64,000 bases of DNA from Tardiphaga sp. 709. Lineage in GTDB: Bacteria; Pseudomonadota; Alphaproteobacteria; Rhizobiales; Xanthobacteraceae. Of the stretch, positions 8,041 to 15,246 are shown piece after piece. The stretch lies in the NCBI RefSeq assembly GCF_032401055.1, contig NZ_CP135529.1, positions 4,090,501-4,154,500 on the forward strand, read 5' to 3'. A program made the position numbers and the translations under genes. Within the stretch, counting starts at the first letter, position 1; each line of letters starts with the position of its first letter. A model generated the notes under the pieces. The model had not been told where the DNA came from and did not search any database. It saw only the letters and a list, made by a program, of their open reading frames with translations.

Positions 8041-9705
8041 ATGAATTTCCGATCGATCTTCCCGCCGGCGCAGTGGCTTGTCGAATACCGGGCTGCCTGG
8101 CTTCGCCACGACACGATCGCGGGCGTTACGCTTGCCGCCTATGCGATCCCGGTATCGCTCGCTTATGCGGCGCTTGCCGGTCTGCCGCCACAGGTCGGCA
8201 TCTACGGCTACATGCTGGGCGGCGTTGGTTATGCGTTGCTGGGCTCTTCGCGGCAACTCGCCGTCGGCCCGACTTCGGCGATCTCTTTGATGGTCGCTGC
8301 CACGGTCGGAGCGCTCGCCGCAGGCGACGCGTTTCGCTATATGCAGATTGCGAGTATCGCGGCCCTGGCCGTTGCGTGCCTCTGCGTGATTGCCTGGGTT
8401 TTTCGGCTAAGCATGCTGGTGCGCCTGATCAGCGACAGCATTCTGGTGGGTTTCAAGGCTGGCGCCGGCCTGACCATCATCATGACGCAATTGCCAAGCC
8501 TGTTTGGCGTTGCTGGCGGCGGGCGAAATTTCTTTGATCGCGTTGCTACACTTGTTTGGCAACTCGGCGGCATACAGTGGATCGTGCTTGTGATCGGGCT
8601 TGTTGCGCTCCTGCTGCTTCAAGGCGAACGTCTATGGCCCGGCAGACCGGTGGGACTTGCGGTCGTGATCCTCTCGGTCATTGTCGCAACCGCGCTCGGC
8701 TTGCCGGCGCTCGGCATTCCCGTCACCGGCGAAATTCCCAAGGGCTTGCCGAGCATTGCTGTGCCGACCTTTGGGTTACTGGAGTTCGACGAACTGTTTC
8801 CTCTCGCTGCCGGCATTATGTTGCTTGCCTATGTCGAAGGCGTCGCAGCAGCACGCAGTTTCGCGGCGAAACACGGTTACGTCATTGATGTGCGACAGGA
8901 GTTTTTGGGGCTGGGCGCGGCAAATATGGCAGTCGCGTTTGGTCACGGCTATCCCGTTGCGGGAGGACTATCCCAATCCGCCGTCAATGATCAGGCCGGC
9001 GCGAAGACGCCACTCGCTCTCGTTATCTGTTCGGGCGCGTTGGCCATCTGCCTGCTTTTTCTCACGGATCTACTGACCAATTTACCCAAGGCGGTGCTCG
9101 CTGCGATCGTATGCACGGCAGTTTATAGATTGATTGATATAGCTGCCCTCATGCGAATGTGGCGCATCAGCCGGATCGATTTTTATGCGGCAGCGATTGC
9201 TCTCGTATCTGTGCTGATGTTAGGAATCCTTCAGGGTATCCTTCTGGCTGCGCTTGCCTCCATTTTCCTGTTACTGGCGCGCGCCTCACAGCCGAACGTA
9301 GCAATTCTCGGGCGCCTGCCAGGAACAGGTCGATATGCCGATAGCGCGCGGCACCCTGACGTGGAGTCGATTGCAGGTGTGCTCGCGTTCCGCCCGGAAG
9401 CCTCGTTACTCTATATCAATGCGGAAACGGTGATGGAGAACGTGCTGGCAAAGGTTCGGGCGTTGCCGGACACCAAGATTGTTGTCTGCGGCCTCTCATC
9501 GTCACCCTTCATGGATCTCGCGGGCGTAAAGATGCTTCACGACCTCCATGGCCAGCTTGTCTCTCACGGCATCGCCTTCCAGATCGTCGGCGCTCGTGGC
9601 CAGGTCCGCGATGTCTTGCAAGCCGATGGATTCGCGGAAAAGACCGACAGCGCCAACTGGACCCGAAGGATGGATAATGTGCTTGGCGATCTGAGGCGAG
9701 AGTGA
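8041..9705 (+). CDS. SulP-family anion permease with STAS domain
   Basis: The 554-residue protein has the SulP membrane core (about 20-420) with the early signature AYAIPVSLAYAALAGLPPQVGIYG and the segment GGLSQSAVNDQAGAKTPLA. A C-terminal STAS domain follows (about 440-545; AETVMENVLAKV, VVCGLSSSPFMDLAGVKMLHDL). SulP proteins move sulfate, bicarbonate or other anions across the inner membrane; the substrate is not predictable here. The usual STAS phospho-site position reads SSSPFMDLAG. A strong ribosome site (GGGAGG) precedes the ATG. Expression with the DUF1275 gene under an FNR/FixK box suggests use at low oxygen. Confidence 0.88.
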   Translation: MNFRSIFPPAQWLVEYRAAWLRHDTIAGVTLAAYAIPVSLAYAALAGLPPQVGIYGYMLGGVGYALLGSSRQLAVGPTSAISLMVAATVGALAAGDAFRYMQIASIAALAVACLCVIAWVFRLSMLVRLISDSILVGFKAGAGLTIIMTQLPSLFGVAGGGRNFFDRVATLVWQLGGIQWIVLVIGLVALLLLQGERLWPGRPVGLAVVILSVIVATALGLPALGIPVTGEIPKGLPSIAVPTFGLLEFDELFPLAAGIMLLAYVEGVAAARSFAAKHGYVIDVRQEFLGLGAANMAVAFGHGYPVAGGLSQSAVNDQAGAKTPLALVICSGALAICLLFLTDLLTNLPKAVLAAIVCTAVYRLIDIAALMRMWRISRIDFYAAAIALVSVLMLGILQGILLAALASIFLLLARASQPNVAILGRLPGTGRYADSARHPDVESIAGVLAFRPEASLLYINAETVMENVLAKVRALPDTKIVVCGLSSSPFMDLAGVKMLHDLHGQLVSHGIAFQIVGARGQVRDVLQADGFAEKTDSANWTRRMDNVLGDLRRE

Positions 9706-9752
9706 CCTTGTTGCGCTGCGACGCGGATTGTCGCTCATGAGGTTACGTTGCG

Positions 9753-9766
9753 TTGACTTGGATCAA
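9753..9766 (+). promoter_or_regulatory. FNR/FixK box before the small secreted protein gene
   Basis: TTGACTTGGATCAA has both TTGA and TCAA half-sites. It lies about 170 bases before the start at 9936, further than the other boxes, so a long leader or a more distal start point is implied. Confidence 0.65.
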
Positions 9767-9935
9767 CAGACGTTTGTCGGAATGGCGCGAGAACGAGCTG
9801 AATTCCTAGACTTCTCGGAAGTATGACGTCTCCACAAGTGACCGGATCAAACCGCCCATTATCGTCATGGCAATCGAATAGTTCACGATGATCTTGGCTC
9901 AATAGTTCAGTCTGACAACAGAGGAAATGAAAGTC

Positions 9936-10379
9936 ATGCGAAAATTCAGCGTCTATGCAATTGTGGCTACAGTGGTCACTGTGCTTGCTGCGATCACCGG
10001 ATTCAGTACGCCCTCGCGTGCGGACATGGGTCAGGTTGCCGTGATATTCACCAAGGGCGGCTTCATCGTCGGAATTGGTGGCGGTGAGGGCGTGCTGAGG
10101 TATCGCGGAAAACAATATCCATTCACGGTCTCAGGTATGAGCGTCGGTTTTACGATTGGCGCGTCTACCACCAAGCTTGTCGGCCGTGCTATCAATCTGA
10201 AGGGGCCGGCTTCGATCGAAGGCTCTTATGCAGTGGTCGGAGCGGGTGGCGCGGTGGCGGCCGGAGCCGGAAGTGTGCAATTGCAGAATGGCAATGGTGT
10301 GATCCTGCAGCTTAGCGGCCCCAAAGTTGGCGCCGAAGTATCCGCCGCTGTCGGCGGGGTTACGATACGGCTGAAGTAA
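9936..10379 (+). CDS. Small secreted glycine-rich protein, SYLF/EipA-like
   Basis: About 147 residues: a signal peptide (hydrophobic 7-22, cleavage near PSRADM), then a repetitive beta-rich domain with many glycines (GGFIVGIGGGEGVLRYRGKQYPF, GSYAVVGAGGAVAAGAGSVQL). A paralog lies at 19,793; both share the (V/L)xYRGxxYPFxVSG(M/L)S(V/L)GFTxGAS core. The pattern recalls the SYLF and DUF1134 (EipA) envelope folds, but I am not certain of membership. I start at 9936 rather than 9927 because GAGG is too close to the first ATG. A GC hairpin with a T-rich tail follows the stop. Confidence 0.65.
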   Translation: MRKFSVYAIVATVVTVLAAITGFSTPSRADMGQVAVIFTKGGFIVGIGGGEGVLRYRGKQYPFTVSGMSVGFTIGASTTKLVGRAINLKGPASIEGSYAVVGAGGAVAAGAGSVQLQNGNGVILQLSGPKVGAEVSAAVGGVTIRLK

Positions 10380-10394
10380 GCAAGATTCGAACGG

Positions 10395-10422
10395 GCCGCG
10401 CTGCGCGCGGCTTCGTTTGTTT
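10395..10422. terminator. Hairpin between convergent genes
   Basis: GCCGCG, loop CTGCG, CGCGGC, followed by TTCGTTTGTTT. It lies 16 bases after the stop at 10379 and at the 3' end of the leftward PPK2 gene, so it fits a rho-independent terminator for the rightward transcript. Confidence 0.6.
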
Positions 10423-11222
10423 CAGTACCGATTTTCGACGAATTTCATGCGGCGCAAGCCGGTCTGATCGTTGTAGCGCCCCTTATTGGATCGCTTTGCC
10501 AGCTTGATCTTCTTTCGCGCGATCTTCTTGTAAGGGATCGTCTTGAGGATATGCCAGATGATGTTGAGCCGAGCCCGCCGCTTGTCATCGGATCGGACCA
10601 GTCGCCATGGCGCATGTTTCGTATCGGTCGCGTTGAACATCATGTCGCGCGCTCGGGAATAGTCATACCAGCGATCGAACGACTCGGTGTCCATCGGGCT
10701 TAGCTTCCATTGCCGTAGAGGGTCATCGATGCGCGCCTTGAAGCGTTGTTCCTGCTCCTCCATCCCGACTTCAAGCCATAGCTTGATCAAGATGATGCCA
10801 GCATCTACTGCAAATTTCTCAACCAGTGGGCACAATTCCAGGAAGCGCTTGTGTTCGGCCGGGCTGCAGAAGCCCATGACGTATTCGACGCCGGCGCGAT
10901 TGTACCAGCTGCGGTCGAAGATCACGATCTCTCCGCCTGCTGGGAATTGCTCGATGTAGCGCTGAAGAAACAACTGGGATTTTTGCCGGTCAGACGGGGC
11001 TGGCAGGGCACAGACGCGGAAAACCCGCGGACTCACCTTTTCCGTGAGGGCCTTGATGGCGCCGCCCTTGCCAGCGGCATCGCGTCCCTCAAATATGACG
11101 ATGACCTTCAGATTTTTGGCCTTAACCCATTCCTGCAAATGGCAAAGTTCGACTTGGAGCTTTTCTAGCTCTTTCTCGTAATCCTTGCGCTTTAAGCGCT
11201 CCGTTGAGACATCAGCTGACAT
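10422..11222 (-). CDS. ppk2: Polyphosphate kinase 2 (PPK2)
   Basis: A 266-residue one-domain PPK2 with Walker A FEGRDAAGKGG (44-54), FDRSWYNR as Walker B/lid region (102-109), VMGFC and the downstream lid KLSPMDTESFDRWYDYSRARD. The enzyme transfers phosphate between polyphosphate and nucleoside phosphates in the cytoplasm; class I types favour making GTP or ATP from NDP plus polyphosphate. The conserved order and length fit a single-domain class I enzyme. TTGGAG precedes the ATG at 11,222. It follows an uncharacterised gene by 36 bases in the same direction, both downstream of the box at 11,784. This fits an anaerobic energy-reserve role (inference). Confidence 0.9.
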   Translation of the reverse strand: MSADVSTERLKRKDYEKELEKLQVELCHLQEWVKAKNLKVIVIFEGRDAAGKGGAIKALTEKVSPRVFRVCALPAPSDRQKSQLFLQRYIEQFPAGGEIVIFDRSWYNRAGVEYVMGFCSPAEHKRFLELCPLVEKFAVDAGIILIKLWLEVGMEEQEQRFKARIDDPLRQWKLSPMDTESFDRWYDYSRARDMMFNATDTKHAPWRLVRSDDKRRARLNIIWHILKTIPYKKIARKKIKLAKRSNKGRYNDQTGLRRMKFVENRY

Positions 11223-11258
11223 GTCATAACTCCAAGATCAGCTTGGCGCGAACTACAC

Positions 11259-11714
11259 TCAATCTCCCCAGGAGATTGTAATGGCAATGTCGCCGGGTAT
11301 ACCGCCGGGATAGTCGATGGTCTGGTAACCGATGCGGTAGCCGCGCGGTTGCAAATAGTCGCTCCAGAGCTGGAAGATTTCAGCAGGAATTCCCGTTAAA
11401 GTTTTCTCCCACCCCTTTTCTTGCTGATTGATGGCGCGACCCTTGTCGGTACATAGGGAGTTTGGAAAGCGGTAGACCTGGACTTCCGTCAAGCCGTTTC
11501 GCACCGCCCGCTGGATGACGGTTGAGGCAAGTTGGACTTTTTCGGCTTCGGTTTTGCCGGACGGTTGACTGAGCCGTTCGATCAGCGCGCGCTTTTCGGC
11601 CTCAGCAGCCGCGGTGATGCGGGCATGTTGGTCAGCCGCCTCGGCCTCTTTAAGCGCCGCCTCTTTGCGGATCTGCGTGGCGGTGGGGATGAGATCGTCG
11701 ATGCTGCGAGACAT
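11259..11714 (-). CDS. Uncharacterised 151-residue protein with coiled-coil N-terminus
   Basis: I do not recognise a family. Residues 10-75 are charged and alanine-rich and look helical (KEAALKEAEAADQHARITAAAEAEKRALIERL). The C-terminal part has more structured sequence (VQVYRFPNSLCTDKG, GYRIGYQTIDYPGG). There is no signal peptide or membrane segment, so it is probably cytoplasmic. CAGGAG lies seven bases before the ATG. It is the first gene of a leftward pair with PPK2, 70 bases from an FNR/FixK box. Confidence 0.7.
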   Translation of the reverse strand: MSRSIDDLIPTATQIRKEAALKEAEAADQHARITAAAEAEKRALIERLSQPSGKTEAEKVQLASTVIQRAVRNGLTEVQVYRFPNSLCTDKGRAINQQEKGWEKTLTGIPAEIFQLWSDYLQPRGYRIGYQTIDYPGGIPGDIAITISWGD

Positions 11715-11783
11715 GATTGAGGGCTCCTGGTGGCTATCGGTTTCAACGCTGCCACAAGGTTAAGTACGGCCGACCGCATTTTA

Positions 11784-11797
11784 TTGATCCAAATCAA
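11784..11797. promoter_or_regulatory. Shared FNR/FixK box between divergent transcripts
   Basis: TTGATCCAAATCAA, a full-consensus dyad, lies between the leftward pair starting at 11,714 (70 bases away) and the rightward membrane-protein/HlyD pair starting at 11,872 (75 bases away). Confidence 0.78.
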
Positions 11798-11871
11798 GCA
11801 GACCACACCGTGGGAGGGCACGATGCAGAGCGCGGCTGTGGAACGTTGGGCGCGCGGAAAGGAGAGTAGAT

Positions 11872-12318
11872 TTGAGCGGACAGATGCACCCGGCAGCTCC
11901 TCATCACGTGCCATTCTTCGTTCCCGGCGCTGACGGAGCGGATACCCTCATGGTGGTGATGGGTCTTTTTCTCGTCGCGACCCTGCTGTGGGTGGGCACG
12001 CTGTATTGGAAACTGCACAGCCTTCCCGAACGCATGGCGCACAAGTCGCACAAGATGCAGTTCGAGATTGTCGGCGTTCTTGGCCTGATCTCGCTATTCA
12101 CTCACATGCATATCTTCTGGATAGCGGGGTTACTTCTGGCGATGATCGATCTGCCAGACTTTGGCACGCCGATGCGCAGCATTGCCGAATCTGTCGAGCG
12201 TATCGCGAACGCCACGGCTGGTGCGCCTTTCGCTGAACCCGAGGTCGAGCCCGTGCTCCGCGGCAAAGCCGGTGATCAGCCTTCCTTGACGGAAGAAAAG
12301 GTGCGCGACCATGCTTGA
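11872..12318 (+). CDS. Two-TM inner-membrane protein paired with HlyD adaptor
   Basis: 148 residues with two hydrophobic segments (about 24-48 and 65-92), a His-rich N-terminus (MHPAAPHH) and a loose acidic C-terminal tail. The start is TTG, chosen because GGAGAG lies about six bases upstream and no in-frame ATG gives the full first membrane segment. The stop overlaps the start of the HlyD-like gene by eight bases, indicating translational coupling. Such small membrane proteins often accompany stand-alone HlyD/EmrA-like adaptors. Its own role is unknown. Confidence 0.7.
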   Translation: MSGQMHPAAPHHVPFFVPGADGADTLMVVMGLFLVATLLWVGTLYWKLHSLPERMAHKSHKMQFEIVGVLGLISLFTHMHIFWIAGLLLAMIDLPDFGTPMRSIAESVERIANATAGAPFAEPEVEPVLRGKAGDQPSLTEEKVRDHA

Positions 12319-13543
12319 ACTCATGATCTGTTCACTGGTGACAATCCTGCCCGATTACCTCTATCGCCGCTACCGACAGGGGAAGCGGTTCGGCAAGGAA
12401 ATCACGTTCTTCTCCGTCTGGTACGAACTGAGGTGGGGGATCACCGGTTGCCTAATGCTGACGATCGGGCTGATCACGATGATTTTCTATTTTCACCCTT
12501 CGACAACGTCGGCGGCCATCTATTTCCGGACGGTACCAATCCTTCCTGAAGCCTCCGGTCGTGTCGCTGAGGTAAATGTCGACTTTACTGCTGAAGTCAG
12601 GAAAGGCGACGTTCTGTTTAGATTGGACAGTTCGAAGCAGGACGCAGCTCTGGAGACCGCCAAGCGAAAGATTGTCGAAGTGGAGGCATCACTCATTTCG
12701 GCGCGAACCGACGTTGCCAAGGCGGATGCTCAGATCGGGGAAGCGAAAGCAGCCCACCAGCAAGCTAAGGACGAGCTCGACGTCAAGACCGAGCTGCAAC
12801 GTCGAAATCCGGGCATTGTGCCGCAGCGCGATATTGAAAAGCTGCAGGTCCTCGTGGATCAGCGGCAGGCTGGTATCGATGCAGCGACGGCGGCGAGGGA
12901 GTCTTCCCAGTTACGTGTTTCCACACTTCTGCCGGCCGAGAGGGCGAGCGCCGAGGCGGCGCAAGCGCAAGCACAGGTGGATGTCGATAAAACCTACGTG
13001 CGCGCGGGCGTCGATGGTCGCGTTGAACAATTTCTTCTTCGCGTCGGTGATGTTGTCAACCCGCTTATGCGACCGGCGGGAGTCCTGATTCCTGAAGGCG
13101 CGGGTCGGCGCAGCATACAAGCCGGATTTGGCCAGATCGAGGCCCAGGTCATGAGGACTGGTATGATCGCGGAAGCGACATGTATTTCAAAACCTTGGAC
13201 CGTCATTCCGTTGGTCGTCACAGGCGTGCAGGATTTCATCGCTGCCGGCCAGTTCCGGGGAGGCGAGCTTTTGATCGATCCGCAGAACTTGCAAAGGCCC
13301 GGCTCGATTCTCGTCTTCCTGGAGCCACTCTACAAAGGTGGTCTTGAGGGAGTTACTCCGGGTAGTGCCTGCGTCGTCAATGCCTACACCAGTAACCATG
13401 ACGAAATTGCCGACCCAAAGACCGGCGCGCTGAAGGGTTTTGCGCTGCATGCAGTCGATGCAACCGGACTGGTGCATGCGTTGCTGCTTCGGATCCAGGC
13501 GTTGTTGTTGCCAATCAAGACGCTTGTTCTGAGCGGTCACTGA
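12311..13543 (+). CDS. HlyD/EmrA-type membrane-fusion (periplasmic adaptor) protein
   Basis: 410 residues: a short cytoplasmic start, one membrane anchor (about 42-62), a lipoyl-like half (PEASGRVAEVNVDFTAEVRKGDVLFRLD), a long coiled-coil hairpin (about 105-220), then the returning lipoyl half (VDKTYVRAGVDGRVEQFLLRVGDVV) and a beta-barrel region. This is the architecture of adaptor proteins that bridge an inner-membrane transporter to an outer-membrane exit. No transporter ATPase, MFS or RND pump gene is nearby, so it either works with a distant partner or mainly with its two-TM neighbour. It belongs to the transcript from the box at 11,784. Confidence 0.82.
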   Translation: MLELMICSLVTILPDYLYRRYRQGKRFGKEITFFSVWYELRWGITGCLMLTIGLITMIFYFHPSTTSAAIYFRTVPILPEASGRVAEVNVDFTAEVRKGDVLFRLDSSKQDAALETAKRKIVEVEASLISARTDVAKADAQIGEAKAAHQQAKDELDVKTELQRRNPGIVPQRDIEKLQVLVDQRQAGIDAATAARESSQLRVSTLLPAERASAEAAQAQAQVDVDKTYVRAGVDGRVEQFLLRVGDVVNPLMRPAGVLIPEGAGRRSIQAGFGQIEAQVMRTGMIAEATCISKPWTVIPLVVTGVQDFIAAGQFRGGELLIDPQNLQRPGSILVFLEPLYKGGLEGVTPGSACVVNAYTSNHDEIADPKTGALKGFALHAVDATGLVHALLLRIQALLLPIKTLVLSGH

Positions 13544-13554
13544 GGGGAGATCAA

Positions 13555-13974
13555 ATGATTGCGCTTCAAAAAATGATCGTTGTTGCGACGGTTTTGTTTT
13601 CCGCAACGTTGCTTTCGTTGCCAAGTGCAAGGGCCATCGAGCTTGCTGGAGCTTGGGCGACAAGCGTGGATCAGTGCAACAAGGTGTTCACCCGTAAAGG
13701 GCGCGAGAAAAAGATAGGGTTTACAAATTTTTCCGGAGTGTATGGCGGCGGATTCATCGCCGAAGCAGATCGACTTCGGGGCAAGCACGAGATCTGCAAG
13801 ATCAGATCAAAGAAGGAAAGCGATAAGACCATCAACCTGGTCGCTGCTTGTGCCTCCAGCATCATGCTCTCTCACGTCCAATTCATCCTGAACGTGATTG
13901 ATGAAAACACGGTCTCTCGTGAGTTTCCGGGAATGGTGGATATGAAGGTGGAATACCACCGTTGTCAGATCTAG
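13555..13974 (+). CDS. Small secreted protein of unknown function
   Basis: 139 residues with a clear signal peptide (hydrophobic 10-24, cleavage near ARAIEL). The mature part begins with LAGAWATSVDQCNKVF and contains four cysteines, which could form disulfides in the periplasm (DQCNKVF, EICKIR, AACASS, HRCQI). It is otherwise short and without known motifs, although the LAGxWxxxxxxC start resembles small calycin-like envelope proteins. GGGGAG precedes the ATG. It lies 11 bases after the adaptor gene and is probably in the same transcript. Confidence 0.7.
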   Translation: MIALQKMIVVATVLFSATLLSLPSARAIELAGAWATSVDQCNKVFTRKGREKKIGFTNFSGVYGGGFIAEADRLRGKHEICKIRSKKESDKTINLVAACASSIMLSHVQFILNVIDENTVSREFPGMVDMKVEYHRCQI

Positions 13975-14068
13975 CGGAGTTAGCGCCTGTTCGATGAGCT
14001 TAAGGCGGGCCGGACCTAGATCAATAAATTCAGTGCCGAAGGATGGATTGGATCAGTGGAGAAATACC

Positions 14069-14872
14069 ATGAACAAGGGAAGACAAGCCAATAGTAATGC
14101 AAAGCACGTTGCCGGTATCACACTGGTCGCCGCCTTTATCGCATTCATGATGCAGCCGGCGAGAGCGGACGACCCGGCGAAATTGCTTAAGGCGATGTCG
14201 GACTACACAGCGGCCCAAAAGTCGATCTCCGCGACATTCGATAGTGATGTCGAGGTCGTGACGCCGGAGCTGGAGAAGATCCAGTTTACCAGCTCTGGAA
14301 AGATTCAGCTCTCGCGACCGGACAAGCTTCGCATCAGTCGAACGGGCGGCTATACCGACGTTGACTTCATCTACGACGGGAAGACGGCGTCGATCTATGG
14401 AAACAATGCCAAGGCATATGTGCAGGCCGATCTTGTAGGCACGGTCGACCAGCTCGTTGATCTGATTCAGGCAAAGTCAGGCGTGGCGATGCCGGGCACG
14501 GACTTGTTGCTGACAAACGCTTATGACGAGTTGATGTCCAATGTCGTCCTGGCGCAACATATCGGGCAAGGCATGATCGATGGCGTCGAATGCGAGCATC
14601 TGGCGTTCCGTGGCGTGGATACTGATTGGCAAATATGGATAGAGAGTGGAGCGCGGCCTCTGCCTCGAAAATACGTGATCACGAGCAAGGCGGTGACTGG
14701 AGCGCCGCAATACACGCTCCGGATCAGGGATTGGAAGACCGACGCCGTCGCTGACGCCGATGCTTTCGTCTTCAAGCCGCCTGCCGGCGTGACCAAAGTC
14801 GATTTGAATTCCGGCGCTATGGCGGAATTCGATGAGATTCCCCCAGGAACACCATCGGGAGCAAGGAAATGA
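14069..14872 (+). CDS. DUF2092-family periplasmic protein (LolA-like fold)
   Basis: 267 residues from the ATG at 14,069: a signal peptide (hydrophobic about 17-28, cleavage near ARADD), then DUF2092 sequence with LKAMSDYTAAQKSISATFDSDVEVV, RPDKLRISRTGGYTDVDFIYDGK and VECEHLAFRGVDTDWQIWIESG. The strand pattern matches LolA/LppX-like half-barrels, suggesting a lipid or hydrophobic ligand in the periplasm, which is inference. The open frame reaches 13,994 but has no ribosome site there. Only a right half-site (ATCAA near 14,020-14,024) of an FNR/FixK box precedes it. The stop overlaps the next gene as ATGA. Confidence 0.8.
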   Translation: MNKGRQANSNAKHVAGITLVAAFIAFMMQPARADDPAKLLKAMSDYTAAQKSISATFDSDVEVVTPELEKIQFTSSGKIQLSRPDKLRISRTGGYTDVDFIYDGKTASIYGNNAKAYVQADLVGTVDQLVDLIQAKSGVAMPGTDLLLTNAYDELMSNVVLAQHIGQGMIDGVECEHLAFRGVDTDWQIWIESGARPLPRKYVITSKAVTGAPQYTLRIRDWKTDAVADADAFVFKPPAGVTKVDLNSGAMAEFDEIPPGTPSGARK

Positions 14873-15150
14873 GACTTGTGCGAAGAGCGATCATGGTGGC
14901 AGCCGTACTTATGTCCTCTGCAGCGGGACTGTCGTGGAGCGGAGAAGCCGTCATAGAGCACGGATTATTCTCGGTAGCTGAAGCGAGAGTGGGGCGACCA
15001 CTAACGCCAATGAGCTATGCGGGGGTCGCGCGCCGGACCACGCGCCGGGCCGTCGCAGTGGGGGCTGCGGCCGGAGCGGCGGGCGCTTACTATGGGTCAT
15101 CATGCAGGCAAGTCGTGGACGCCTACGGGCGGGTTGCGACGGTTTGCTAG
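14869..15150 (+). CDS. Small exported glycine-zipper protein
   Basis: 93 residues coupled to the DUF2092 gene by an ATGA overlap. It has a basic N-terminus and a hydrophobic signal segment (8-24), then a short stretch of alternating small residues (AVAVGAAAGAAGAYYG) like a glycine zipper, and ends with two cysteines (SSCRQV and ATVC) that could pair. Similar tiny proteins are common and unexplained in this bacterial family. The tight coupling suggests function with the DUF2092 protein in the envelope. Confidence 0.65.
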   Translation: MRLVRRAIMVAAVLMSSAAGLSWSGEAVIEHGLFSVAEARVGRPLTPMSYAGVARRTTRRAVAVGAAAGAAGAYYGSSCRQVVDAYGRVATVC

Positions 15151-15246
15151 ACAGGCGCTGCCGAAGCCAGCTGTTGCAGAAATGTGCACACGCTGACACT
15201 GTGCGATCGTAGTCGTTCGCGGGTCTCAGACGGTTGGTGAAGAGGG

